Shown one piece after another: positions 13,501 to 24,700 of a stretch of DNA of 64,000 nt. The notes beneath the pieces are model-generated. The model ran no database searches and was not told the DNA's origin. It was given only the letters and a program-made list of their open reading frames with translations. The first letter of the stretch is position 1, and every line of letters starts with the position of its first letter. Origin of the DNA: Cladorrhinum sp. PSN259 (lineage: Eukaryota > Ascomycota > Sordariomycetes > Sordariales > Podosporaceae); the NCBI GenBank assembly GCA_033725935.1, contig MU867132.1, forward strand, positions 1 through 64,000. Reading direction: 5' to 3'. Position numbers and translations under genes: made by a program.

Positions 13501-14603
13501 ATTCTTGTCTGCTTATTGATGGCGAGAGTCTCAGCATGTACCTGACTCACTTCCGAACCGACTTCATTTCAGTCGCCGTCCTCTTGCCGGCTGTGGTTGC
13601 TTGCCGTTGTTCGCCGACACAGAAAGCTGAAGTAGCAAAGCTAATCAAGGAGTACACCAAGAAGCGGGTCTGCTGTATTGGTGACGGTGGCAACGATGTC
13701 TCCATGATTCAGGCAGCTGATGTCGGTGTTGGCATTGTTGGTAAGGAAGGTCGACAGGCCAGTCTTGCTGCCGACTTCTCGATCGAGCAGTTTTGCCATC
13801 TCACCAAGCTTCTCGTGTGGCACGGCAGAAACAGTTACAAGCGTAGTGCTAAGCTGGCGCAGTTCGTCATCCACCGTGGTTTGATTATCGCTGTGTGCCA
13901 GACCATGTACAGTATTGCCCTGAATTTTAAGCCAGAGGGTCTTTACAAGGTTTGTTTAGTCCTTTCTACCTTCCCACCAAAATTACTGGAGTTCGATATT
14001 AACTGCGTATGAACCAGGACTGGCTCATGGTCGGCTACGCAACAATCTATACCGCAGCCCCCGTCTTGTCACTCGTTCTAGACAAGGATGTAGATGAAAA
14101 CTTGGCAAACCTTTACCCTGAACTCTACAAGGAACTAACCTCTGGACGCTCGCTCTCGTACCGCACCTTCTTCGTGTGGGTGTTCGTCTCGATCTATCAG
14201 GGTTGTTTGATCCAGGGCCTATCGCAGTTGCTTACAGAAGTGGATGGCCCTCGAATGGTGGCCGTTAGCTACACGGTACTGGTTGTCAACGAGCTGCTGA
14301 TGGTTGCGATCGAGATCACCACATGGCATTGGGTCATGGTGGTTTCGATCGTGGGGACGTTCCTCATGTTCGTTGTCTCGGTGCCGTTTTTGGATGGGTA
14401 CTTTGATTTGCCGTTTTTGTTAACCTTGTGAGTTTTCAACCATCAGTTATCGTTCATGACTGAAATTGCTGACTGAGTTTAACAGGGGTTTCTACTGGCG
14501 TGTTGCTGCCATCCTCGCAATGTCGCTGATTCCTACATATGCGGCAAAGGTGATTCAAAGGACGATGAAGCCGCCTTCGTACAGGAAGGTACAGAGCATA
14601 TAG
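10503..14603 (+). CDS. NEO1: P4-ATPase phospholipid flippase, Neo1/ATP9 type
   Basis: P4-ATPases move phospholipids from the lumenal to the cytosolic leaflet. Neo1 acts in Golgi/endosomal membranes without a Cdc50 partner. Exons 10503-13949, 14018-14427 and 14486-14603 give 1,324 residues. The cytosolic N-terminus (1-200) is acidic and charged. Then come the first membrane pair (about residues 215-260), the actuator motif DGET (441-444), a PISLRVN turn typical of P4 enzymes, the phosphorylation motif DKTGTLTQNEM with Asp about 652, LTGDKVETA, and the hinge GDGGNDVSMIQAADVGVGI. The remaining membrane segments lie in exons 1-3. A Ser/Glu-rich insertion sits before DGET. Splice phases are consistent. 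The overall similarity is to Neo1 rather than Drs2/Dnf, judged by motif context and length. Confidence 0.9.
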
Positions 14604-15543
14604 AGTTGGGGAAATGACAGAAGTTATTCATGGGAATATGATATATACTTTTGTGTTTTTTTTTAAACAGCGATGATTTGTTTCCTTGGGCAAAGCATCC
14701 CCCGGCATGGGTGATCTAGAATGATTAACTCCGGCCAAACTGCATTGTATGGCGTTTGGTTGGCTGGCGCTTTCACTCGTCCTCGATGGATATATACGTG
14801 TAATTATCCAATAAATGAGCCGGGCCTCAGTATTCGTGTATACTCTGTTAAAACAGGCTACCTAATTATTCGGATCTGAACGTGGACGTTCTGCGCTTCT
14901 AGAATCTCTTGTGCAACCCCTGCCAAGACCTCTTAAACCCGCTGCACTAGCACGGACCATAAGCGGCCTTGGCCTGTCGTTCCTTGGTCCTTCTGCCGGC
15001 GCCAACAAGCATCCCCTGATCCCCTCCCAAGTCCAAACCACAAATACCTTGGAAACGCAGGAATAGCAATCTCGATTTGCTCCATGATTTTCTCTGCCTC
15101 TCCGCTGCGCCAGTTCTGCACGCATACAACTAACGATCACGAACCTGAACGAACTATAAAATTAGCCATCGACCTTCCTAATCCATTTAATATTACACCC
15201 GCTATACACTAAAAGAACAGACGTCAGTATCGAGTCCAGGTCCTTGTTGCAGGTTTCCTTTGGAGAAAAAAAAAAAAAAAAGCCACCGCGGACCCTACCT
15301 CCGGTCCCAATTCCCACAAACCTTGACGGATCCCGATTACCGGCCTGGCGATCATCAGGAGAGCGAAATGATTCTCGAGCCATTGCGGAAAGTTCCAGGA
15401 TAATAAAGAAGCAGGGATCAGAACAGGCCAGGGTGAAAGCAGCATCTTTCAGACCTACGGAGCACACCGCTACGGTTTGGTTCCTTTTGAATCACCACAC
15501 CCAGAAAGGGAGCCAGTCGCTCTTTTCCCTTTCTTTCTCCAAA
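14604..15543. other. Gap between NEO1 and the amino acid permease
   Basis: About 940 bases with genes in tandem. It contains the NEO1 3' flank and the permease promoter, with a 17-A run near 15265-15281. ORFs here are short and antisense, and no RNA gene is recognised. An open frame runs upstream of the permease ATG, but it has no conserved content. Confidence 0.5.
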
Positions 15544-17480
15544 ATGCCACCACTTTACTCTGCCGGCGGCGGCGCGAATCGCGACTCCCTCGAGCTGGCC
15601 TCCCTTGCCAGTTCCTCAGGCGAAGGCCTCGACACAGGCAGCGACGACGGCTCTTCCCGTCCAAGCATCTCTTCCTCTAGGCGCGCCTCCCTTGAGCGTG
15701 ATGATCCCCTCGACAGCGCCAATCCGGCAAATACTCGACGAACACGTCCAGACCGCTCATTCTCTGTAAATTCCACCTTCGATTTCGCGTCAAACCTCTT
15801 CCCATTGTCTTCTACGGCGCCAGGTGCGGGAGGGTATGCGCCGCTCGGCGGGTCAGGTTCGTCCCCGTCGGGGAGGAGAGACAGAGGCGGAGGGGGGATA
15901 ATAGGGGGCGGCTCACTAGAAAAGCACAAGACTCTGACGTACTTGAATGGATTGTCGTTGATTGTGGGGCTCATAATCGGTTCTGGTATCTTCAGCAGTC
16001 CAAGTCAGGTGAACGCGAACATGGGATCCCCAGGGGCGGCGCTGATCGTTTGGGTCGTTGCGGGCATATTAGCCTGGACGGGTGCGGCGAGTTATGCTGA
16101 GCTGGGTGGGGCGATACCGCTGAATGGAGGTGCGCAGGTTTACCTGAGCAAGATCTTTGGGGAGTGCTTCGGGTTCTTGTTTACGTGGTCCGCCGTGTTG
16201 GTGCTTAAGCCCGGTAGTGCCGCGATCATAGCAATCATCATGGGCGAGTACCTGGTAAGGGCGTTCATCGGAGCCGAGGCGGAGACTATGAATGTGTGGG
16301 TTAGCAAGTCTGTCGCGCTAGTGGGCTTGACGTTGGTTACGTTCTTGAACTGCGTGTCAACAAGGCTTGGGACGAGGTTGAATGATATGTTGATGTTTTT
16401 GAAGTTTGTGGCTCTGTTGGGGGTTACGGTGATTGGGATTGTTGTGGCGGTTACGGGTTACTCGGCCAAGGGCACGACGCCGAATGTAGAGTGGAAGGAA
16501 CAAAGCTGGTTCGAGGGGACCAAGATGGATGCTTCGGCCTGGGCTGTGGCGTTGTACGCTGGTCTCTGGGCTTTCGATGGATGGGATAACGTAAGTGTCT
16601 ACAATGCCCCTGTACAAAATGACCTTTAGTAACACCGATATTTCAGACCAACTACGTTGTAGGGGAATTCCGCAACCCTAGTAGGGACCTCCCCCGAGTT
16701 ATCCACACAGCCATGCCACTAGTCATCATTTCCTACGTTCTCGCCAACGTAGCATACTTTCTCGTCCTCCCTCTAGATGCGATCAACTCCACCAACACCG
16801 TCGCGGTCATCTTTGGCGCCAAGGTTTTTGGGTCAGTCGGGTCACTGGTACTCGCCCTTATCGTCAGCGCCTCCTGCTTTGGCGCACTCAACAGCTCAAC
16901 CTTCACCAGCAGCCGACTGGTCTACGTAGCCGGGAAGGAGGGCTACATCCCCGAGTTGTTTGGCCGGCTGGGTACCGGCACCGCGCACGAGGAGCATCTA
17001 TCTACAGTGAGGACCAGATCGTGGTTCAAGAAAAAGATGGGAAGCCTCTTTGGAGATGAAGACACAGGACTGTTTTTTACTCCTATCCCTGCGCTTATAC
17101 TCAACGCCACGTTGACCGCCACGTACGTCGTGGTCGGGGAGTTTAGCACCCTGCTCACATTCTACGGCGTGGCCGGTTACACGTTTTACTTTATTACCGT
17201 GCTGGGCTTGATTGTCCTTCGCGTCAAAGAACCTAATCTGGAGAGGCCGTACAAGACGTGGATTACGACTCCCATAATATTTTGTTGCGTCAGCCTGTTT
17301 TTGCTGAGCAGAGCCGTTTTTGCGCAACCGTTGCAGACACTGCTAGTGGTGGCGTTTGTGATTGCGGGCGTGCCCGTTTATTTCTGGCGTGTCCGAGGGA
17401 GAGCGCCTGACAGGAGCAGGTTAAAGATGGAAACAGATGGAGGAAGAAGGAAGTGGTGGAAGTTTTGGGCTAGGAGATGA
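15544..17480 (+). CDS. Amino acid permease, APC superfamily (LAT type)
   Basis: A proton- or sodium-independent amino acid carrier of the plasma membrane is predicted. Two exons (15544-16590 and 16647-17480) give 626 residues. The first 120 residues are a Ser/Arg/Gly-rich cytosolic tail. The first membrane helix then begins LNGLSLIVGLIIGSGIFSSP, where the unwound GSGIF motif is the hallmark of the APC fold and contacts substrate. The AYAGLWAFDGWDN-type motif in helix 6 is present (LYAGLWAFDGWDN) and is split by the intron. About 12 hydrophobic segments are visible. A hydrophilic loop around residues 455-485 and a basic C-terminal tail complete the protein. The pattern resembles fungal LAT/b(0,+)-like transporters of about 580-630 residues. 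The substrate cannot be assigned. Confidence 0.88.
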
Positions 17481-17750
17481 TACCCCCTTACCTAGGTAAA
17501 TAGCATTGCGTTTTAGGTTTGGGTAAACGTGCATATATATATCGCTTCACGTAAAAGTGATTCACGGAATGGATAAAGCATTACAGGGAGGAATAGCCTT
17601 GGAATAATACGCAACGAACTCTGACAGCTGTCGAGTGCAAAACGCAACGCAGATATACTTTTGTTCAATTCGTTCATTCATCATAAAAAAGAACCGGCTG
17701 CTTCCTAAGCCGAAAAAACCACATGATTATATACAAAACATATTCTCCAT

Positions 17751-19469
17751 TTAAGGACCAGCAACATCAACGGTCGCCTTCTTCGCCCGCTCGCCATAGG
17801 CCTTGGTAGCATAATCACCGCCATGAACAATCAAATCCTCGGGCTTGTAGTCGAGCCGCCCGGTCAGATAGCTCTCGAGAATAGCCTTGGTACCCAGAGC
17901 ATAACGCTTCTGGGCGTCGAGGGAGGTACCGGACATGTGGGGGACCATGGCGTTGCCGCCGCCGAATGGGTTCTTGGCAGTGCGGAGGATATGATCCTCG
18001 GGTGCGGGCTGGGGGAACCAGACATCACCACCGTAGCCGCGGAGGTGGCCGGACTTGAGAGCCTCGGCGACGTCCTCCTTGACGACGATGGCACCACGGG
18101 CGGTGTTGACGAGCCAGGAGCCTTTGATCCCGGTCAGTATCACGAACAGAGATCATATGGGGGCGAAAAGAAACATACCAGGCTTCATCTTTGCGATGAG
18201 ATCCTTGTTGAAGAGACCTCTGGTCTTCTCGTGCAGAGGGCAGTTGATGGTAACGACATCGCACTGAGCGAGCAGCTCCTCGAGGGTATCAACACGACGG
18301 CAGCCAATTTCCTTCTCCTTCTCGGCAGACAAGGGCTGATAATCATAGTAGAGCAGCTCCTTGCAGTCGAACGGCTTCAAGCGGCGCAAGACACGCTCGC
18401 CGATACGGCCAACGGCAACGGTACCGACGACCTTACCCTCGAGATCGAACTCGTTCTTGGCCGCCTCGGCGACGTCCCACCCGCCGGCCTCGATCTGCTC
18501 GTGGGCAGGGACGAAGTTGCGGACGAGAACAAGAATGGTCATGACGACGTGCTCTGCGACTGAGACGACGTTAGAGCCGGTGACCTCGGCGACGGTGATA
18601 CCGCCGTTGGTCTTGTTGGCTGCGTTGAGGTCGACATGGTCAGAGCCGATGCCGGCAGTGATGGCGAGCTTGAGCTTCTTAGCCTTTGCGAGGCGCTCGG
18701 CGGTGAGGTAGCCTGGGTGGAAGGGGGTAGTGATGATAACTTCTGCGTCGACGAGCTCACGGTCAAAGGTTGAGTTCTCGCCTTCCTTGTCTGAGGTGGT
18801 TACGAGAGTGTGGCCTTGGTCCTCAAGCCACTTGCGGATGCCGAGCTCGTTCTCGGTTGTGCCGAGGAGTTCTGGAACCTACATTTTCGGAGAGCGGTAC
18901 AAAATTAGCATGGGTTCTCTCCCCGCGTTTCTTCGTTTCTTGTCAATCTCATCTCATGGTGTCGAATTTCCTGGGGTAAAGCCCCGCAGATGGAGTTGAT
19001 TATCATCCGCTTCTCTTTACCCAACATCATCCCTCCCTTCTTCCGCTCCCGCGTATGCTGACCCCCCCACTTCCCCGAACACTCCGAACAATATTCACAC
19101 GGTGTTGCAACACCCTTGTTGGAGGACCCCGCAATTCAACATCATCCATTATCCCATGTTCTCATTCAATGAAACATGGAGCATGAAGAGAGATCAGATT
19201 GATCATGAAAAGAAAGGAGATGGGAGGAGGGGTTGAATTACCTGTTCGGCGTGCTTGCCACCATCGTACAGAACAGCGAGTACTTTGACCTTTTCACGTT
19301 GTGTCGTTAGCAACCGGGTCGTTGTTTTCGAGAATGGTAGTCTCTTCGTCTTGTTGAATGAGAGGGAGGGGGTGGACAGAGTGCGAGGGACGGAGGTTGT
19401 GTATGAACGAGAAGAGACCAATGATAAAAGGGGTCGGAAGGAGGAGGAGGAGCGAGCAAGTAATACCAT
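17751..19469 (-). CDS. FDH1: NAD-dependent formate dehydrogenase
   Basis: It oxidises formate to CO2 with NAD+, a D-2-hydroxyacid dehydrogenase-fold enzyme that detoxifies formate. Exons 19469-19242, 18878-18179 and 18121-17751 give 432 residues. The enzyme begins VKVLAVLYDGGKHAEQ, then VPELLGTTENELGIRKWLED. The NAD site follows at VVGTVAVGRIGERVLRRLKP. Catalytic motifs are NTARGAI (Arg) and MVPHMSGTSLDAQ (His), with the formate-binding Asn region before AGIGSDHVDL. About 60 residues precede the usual start. They are rich in Ser, Arg and Thr with few acids, so they look like a mitochondrial presequence. There is no Met at the position where cytosolic fungal enzymes start. Intron 1 (18879-19241) is unusually long at 363 nt. 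The intron 2 acceptor is AAAG, which is weaker than usual. Confidence 0.92.
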
Positions 19470-20568
19470 TTTGACTTGATTCTTCGATCTGATGTATATC
19501 GAGTTGAAAAGAACAGAAGGGATGAATCTCTCGTATCCAATTTGAAATGGGACGAAGAGGGGTTCTTATAGGTTGTACCGTGGCACCAGGTAGGACGGAC
19601 GGGACGGTAGATATATATATCTCTCGAGATTGTTGTCGTGGTGTGTTGTTCGGTCGTTCCTTCAAACACCGAGAGGGGTAATACAACAAGGAACAATAAA
19701 GAAGAAGAAGATCTACGTCAAAACTTATGAGGGAGCCAGCAGGTGGTTATTTATGCTTCAAAGTTTCTCTTTCCTTTCCCCCCTCCCTTAGGTATTCACA
19801 AAGCCGATCTGCCTTAGTTCCGTTGTGCTACACATACTCGGAGAGACGAGAAACTCGTTTTGCCCCTTTCATCATGACATGACCTTCGTTCCTTTCCCCT
19901 CACCTTGGATCGGGAAGGTCGCGGGAAGATGGAGAGAGGAGGAGGGGGGAGAAAGGAGAGAGCTGGGAATCTGTTCCATTGGTCAATTGGGGTAACAGTT
20001 TGACACAGCATCATGATCAATTGGCCAATTCGCTCTGACGCATGGTTTACCCGGACGTCCATTCTCCAAACTCCCAACGGCTTTCATCAGCCATCCATTG
20101 GCCTCGGTGATCATTGCATATGCGAGCAAGAAAAGCACCTTGAGGGGCAATCCTCCCCCACCTCGCATGCCCGCATGCCTTCGACTTCGTCCCAACCAGT
20201 AACACGATCCGGTTCAACTTCCCGTCATCGTGTGCGTAGTACTAATCACGCATAGACTCAGACCGGCTCATTCAAAAACTCCCACATTCGGTAGTTGGTA
20301 AACCCATGCCACTTACACGCCGGATCATACTCGGTGATGCTTCGGCATGTTTTTGTGCCCCCCTTGTCCTCATCATTTCCCCGCTTTCCTTTTCCGTGTC
20401 TAGCCCACAGAAGCGTTTGCGGGGTAAATAAAAAAGAGGAGTTCCGAGCGAGGGTGTGCTTTCCTCTCGTTGTCAGCTCAGTACATAAAAATAAATAGTT
20501 TAAAAAAAAACATGATGCGAACCGATGTGTAAGTCCGACGACCATGAGGTGCCTTGTTCGAAGTAGGT
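19470..20568. promoter_or_regulatory. Upstream region of formate dehydrogenase
   Basis: About 1.1 kb between the FDH start and the tRNA. It presumably holds the FDH promoter and leader. A pyrimidine/purine-biased tract lies just 5' of the start codon on the coding strand. No further gene is supported. Confidence 0.5.
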
Positions 20569-20575
20569 AAAAAAA
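20569..20575 (-). terminator. RNA polymerase III terminator of tRNA-Leu
   Basis: A run of seven A on the plus strand reads as T7 on the tRNA strand. It starts eight bases after the tRNA 3' end, the usual position for Pol III termination. Confidence 0.85.
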
Positions 20576-20582
20576 CTCAAAT

Positions 20583-20687
20583 GCAGACAGTGGGGTTCGA
20601 ACCCACGCATCTCTCGATAATGGTGATAAATCATTGATTGTGAATAGAACTTAAAACCATCGCCTTAAACCACTCGGCCATGTCTGC
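20583..20687 (-). tRNA. tRNA-Leu, anticodon UAA, with intron
   Basis: The minus strand folds as a class II tRNA. The acceptor stem GCAGACA pairs with TGTCTGC. The D arm contains GGCCGAGTGGTTTAAGGC, the anticodon stem is ATGGT/ACCAT, and the T arm is GTGGG TTCGAAC CCCAC. The loop reads T-T-TAA-G, so the anticodon TAA is at 20653-20651 and decodes UUA. A long variable arm (ATC-GAGA-GAT) is as expected for leucine. An intron of about 24 nt (20649-20626) follows base 37, the canonical position. CCA is not encoded. Confidence 0.96.
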
Positions 20688-21700
20688 TTCAGAGCGAAAG
20701 ATGCTTGCGGGAACACCCTTGATATCAAGATCACGTCATCCTCTCACCGTCGTCGTCTTCAGAATTTCATCGTTGAAGTCACAATTTCCCCCCACTCTTA
20801 CTGTAAAACCTTAGATAAGAGATATCACAATAAGAGTGATTGATATACGCATTTTTTTTAGAGTTCATTTGCATACTAAAACATCCTTTAATCGCATTTT
20901 CTTGTTGTAACTTAAGAATCTCTATTGTCACCGACGTATACTTTTACTGTGCACATTCATGATGGAAGAGCTTCCAGTGGCATGGTGTGAGTGGCAAGAC
21001 AACAAATACAACGGATGGCATCCGAAGGACTCCACTGAGTAAACCAAGAGTGCAACATAACAATTTGGAATGATGGAATCGACGATCAGTGTTCTGTCTA
21101 CCGGTGCCTACCATAAATCCTTCATCCACTTTGCCCGAACTAACCGGAAGAGTACGTATCATATTTTCTCAGAATTGGCAAGCCAGCAACACACTGAAAC
21201 TCTGTTATGTGGGAATTTTTCGGTGAAGCCTCTTGTGTTGTGATTGTGAAGAGTCATAATTAACTACAAAAACATACCGAACATCACCGAGCCTTAAAAT
21301 CACGAAGAGTTGAATGCTGCTGTCCAGTTGGACAACTGGTTTGCACATCCCTGTGCCTCCAAATCAGGTATGATGTGATATTCCCGAAAGTAAAGGCAAA
21401 AAGCCGAGATGGTCTAATTCTCATGTCTCTCCCTTTCTCTGTGTTTCCTGCTCTAATAATATATACGAGATCTCCCCATCAAACACCTCACATAAGCCAA
21501 GTATGATCCCGTGCCATCATGCAAACCCTTCATGCCCGTAGCGATTTCTATGCCAAGTCTCTCTATACCTACTCTCGGTCGCTCGCTCGCTCTTGAGAGA
21601 TATAAAGCCAACCAAGGAAAAGACGCGATGCGATTCAACCAAGGACACCCCGCAAATGCCATGATACGAAACGAAGTCCCTTTACCCCAACCCAGCGTTC
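20688..21700. other. Intergenic region between tRNA-Leu and the sacsin-like gene
   Basis: About 1 kb, AT-rich toward 20,800-21,300, with no ORF of recognisable content on either strand. The right-hand part should be the 3' UTR of the sacsin-like gene. Confidence 0.5.
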
Positions 21701-24700
21701 TTACGCCCACCCACCAGGCCCACTAGGTTCAGCGCTATAAGGCGGAGGAGGCGGGAGTGGTCTAGACACGTCCCCCCCTGCTGCCCCTGATCGTCCCTGC
21801 ACAGAAGCCGAAGCTACCGTCGCCGAAGAACCCGAACCAGCTCCGGCCGTAGATTCCGACCACGACGCTGCCTTGGCCATCATAGTCGGGAAGTACTGCT
21901 GGACAAACGACTCCCTGTAAACAAACATTGTTAGCTTTTCCGGTTTTTGCTCTTTGAATAGCGTCCAAGAAATACTTACGTATAATAACTATGCTCCGAA
22001 TTATGCGTCTGCACAATATTATGAGCCAGCTCGTGAGCCAGCACGACCCACCACCAAGTTGTCGCCTCTGTCCTGCCCTTTGGACTTCCTACACCCTGTC
22101 CATGCAACTGATTAAAGAATCTCAAATTGCAAAAGATGCTCCCGTTGCTGTTGAACGCAATGGTACTACCTTTTTCATCAAAAAATATGTGCACGGACCT
22201 TACGGGCACTCTGTAAACATCCCCAACATCCCTCAGGATGCTCTCAAACGATTTGATCGTTTCGATATTCGTCGAAAGGAAAGTAGGCACATCAACTGAA
22301 AGGTTCCGATCGACAAAGACCCGCATACCGTGCGGTGCCTCAGCCGCGAAAGTGATATTGTGCGCCTGGTTCTGGTCGCAGTAGGTGGCTTTCTCCTTGA
22401 CCTCCTGCTGAGTAGGTGGTGAGAACAAGGAAGTCGAGTCGTGTGCACGGGTTGACTTGATAGCATTGAGCAGGTTCTGCTGGACAACAGCAGGTGAAGT
22501 GACCCGTCCTTCGTCCTTGGGTTTCTGTTCCCCGCCTGCGGGTGGAAGCGTCTTCACATCTCCCGCCAATGGACGATCAGGCAAGAAGTCATTCAACCGC
22601 TTGCGAGATTCAGAATCATCATCATTGTTCGAAGTATCCAGACCAAAGCGGCGAGTCAGATCAGAAAAGAACCCTCTGCTCTTATGCTTCTGCTGCTGCG
22701 GCGGGAGAAGCGCAGCCGGCTCGTCATCAGGTGAATCATGAAAGCTTCCAGGCATTCGATCGCGGGCACGCTCAGGTGTCTTAGCTTCTTCACGCGCAGC
22801 CTCAGCGGCGCGAGACTGTTGCTCCTCCCATTCCTTGTTTCGCTCCCGAATCTGATTCTGCTCCGCCTCTAACGCCTTGCGCCGCTCCTCCTCAGCGATT
22901 CTGGCTTCGGCAGCCTTGACACGCAAGATACGGTCTACATTGTATCCGCGATCTCGCAGCTGCAACAATCCTAGCTTCAAGAACGGCTCGAAGAAGAAGT
23001 AAGCTTGCTGGCCAGGACGATTTAGAAGGAGCTGGCAGATGGCCTGTCCGACCTGATACATGTCTGGTTTATCTCCGCCAGCCACATACAAGATCCAACT
23101 GTTGCCAGCCTGGGCACTAGCCGCCGAACGCTTCTCATTATGCGTCTTTCCATGGCCATGGAGTGACCGACGAAGACTAACCGAGGTTACAGCCAGAACT
23201 TGCAGGTTCTTCTCCAACCATCGCGTGTCTCGCTTGATAGCGTCCCGCTTGACCCTGGAATACTCATGCAAGAAAATCTTGGAGCGCTCAAGCACGTGCT
23301 TTCGTAACCATTCCGCACCGTCCTGTCTCGGCATCATAGCACCTGGGATGACGTTCTCTGTGACTCTGCTGCCTAATGTCTCGGATCCAAGAGCCATGTA
23401 GAACTCCTCCAGAGAGTCCTCCTCAGGCGCGCAGAGCAAAGAGTCCTTGAAGAGTCTGTAGCTGATATAATCATCGAGAATGACGATATCCCTAGGGGCG
23501 GCAAGCTGATAGTGCTTGATCGGCGCCTCCTCTTCCTCATAAAGGTCCGACTCCTTACCCTTTCCTGATGACAGCTCTCGGGAGGCGAGCAGCCAGGCCG
23601 AGGTCTTCATCTTCCTGTATAGGTCTCTGTCTCTCTTCAACGTTGGGAGGTCCTCAGCTAGAGTCCTCAGCAGAACCAGATACTTATCCGGGCTCTGCAG
23701 AACACTCAAGAGTCTCGCTGGCTCATTGCAGGCAAGCTGCGCAATCTCATACTTTGTCGGCTCGCTTTTGGCACCACACTTGAACAGGAAGGTATTTGCG
23801 TTGGTCCCAAAGTCAACAAAGTCAAAGATGTCGCCATATGTGGTAGAATTGCCCAGATAAACATGCTGAGGGCGGGCAAATACGAGACTCGTGTCGGATT
23901 TCTCACCTAGAGACTGGTCCTTCTTCCTCATGACTGGAACTATTGGCGCATCCTTCAGTCTTGCAATAATGGTACCGTTAAGATCACTCAACCGAGTACT
24001 GAAGTACTCAAACAAAGTAATAGCCATGTTGCGTTCGCGCGGGGGGTTTGCAAGAAGCTTTTCCACGCATCCGACAATTGGAGGGTCACGCTTAACGCCA
24101 AACTTGCTAGCGTGCAGGTGCAAGTCTCTCCGAAGGACGTTATATCCAAGCACAGCTGCGCCTTCATTGGTATAACAAGCTGATGGAGGGACTAGCTGCT
24201 TCTCATTCCCTTCAATTGGAAGAATTGGTCTGGTAGTGCCTGAGAGATCAAACGAGACATAATTGTTGAAGTGATGATTGGAGATGAAGTAAGTCATGGC
24301 GCTCGCCCGAAGGCTGATATCAGACGATGCCATCATCTCAACAAGCTCCGGTACGGAAGGATACGGCCTCAAGCCGAGAGAGGTAAGAAATTTGCCCTCC
24401 CTGCTGCCAATTCTGAAGCTGCCCGGGGGGCCAGGCCACTGAAGAATTGGCAAGCCAAGGGTTCTCAGTGAGTCTTTTGGTTCAAATAGCTCCGATACTT
24501 TGTAAAGTTTCGTCGTACCCTTAGTCGGCTCCAATCCCTTTGGCCCATCCTCGGCGGGACAGAGCGGCGAGTCCCTCAGCTTCTTCATGTCAGCGAGGGG
24601 GATGTCTTCGCTAACAGAGGCAAGATACTTGATGAGCTCCATATGGCTCCATTTAGCATGCGCAGCACCAGCAGCTGAAGGGGTAGGACTCAATAGCCGA

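Noticed and set aside
18879..19241. Box C/D snoRNA inside the long formate dehydrogenase intron
   Set aside because: ATGATGT-like strings occur on the transcript strand, but no CTGA box with a suitable spacing follows.
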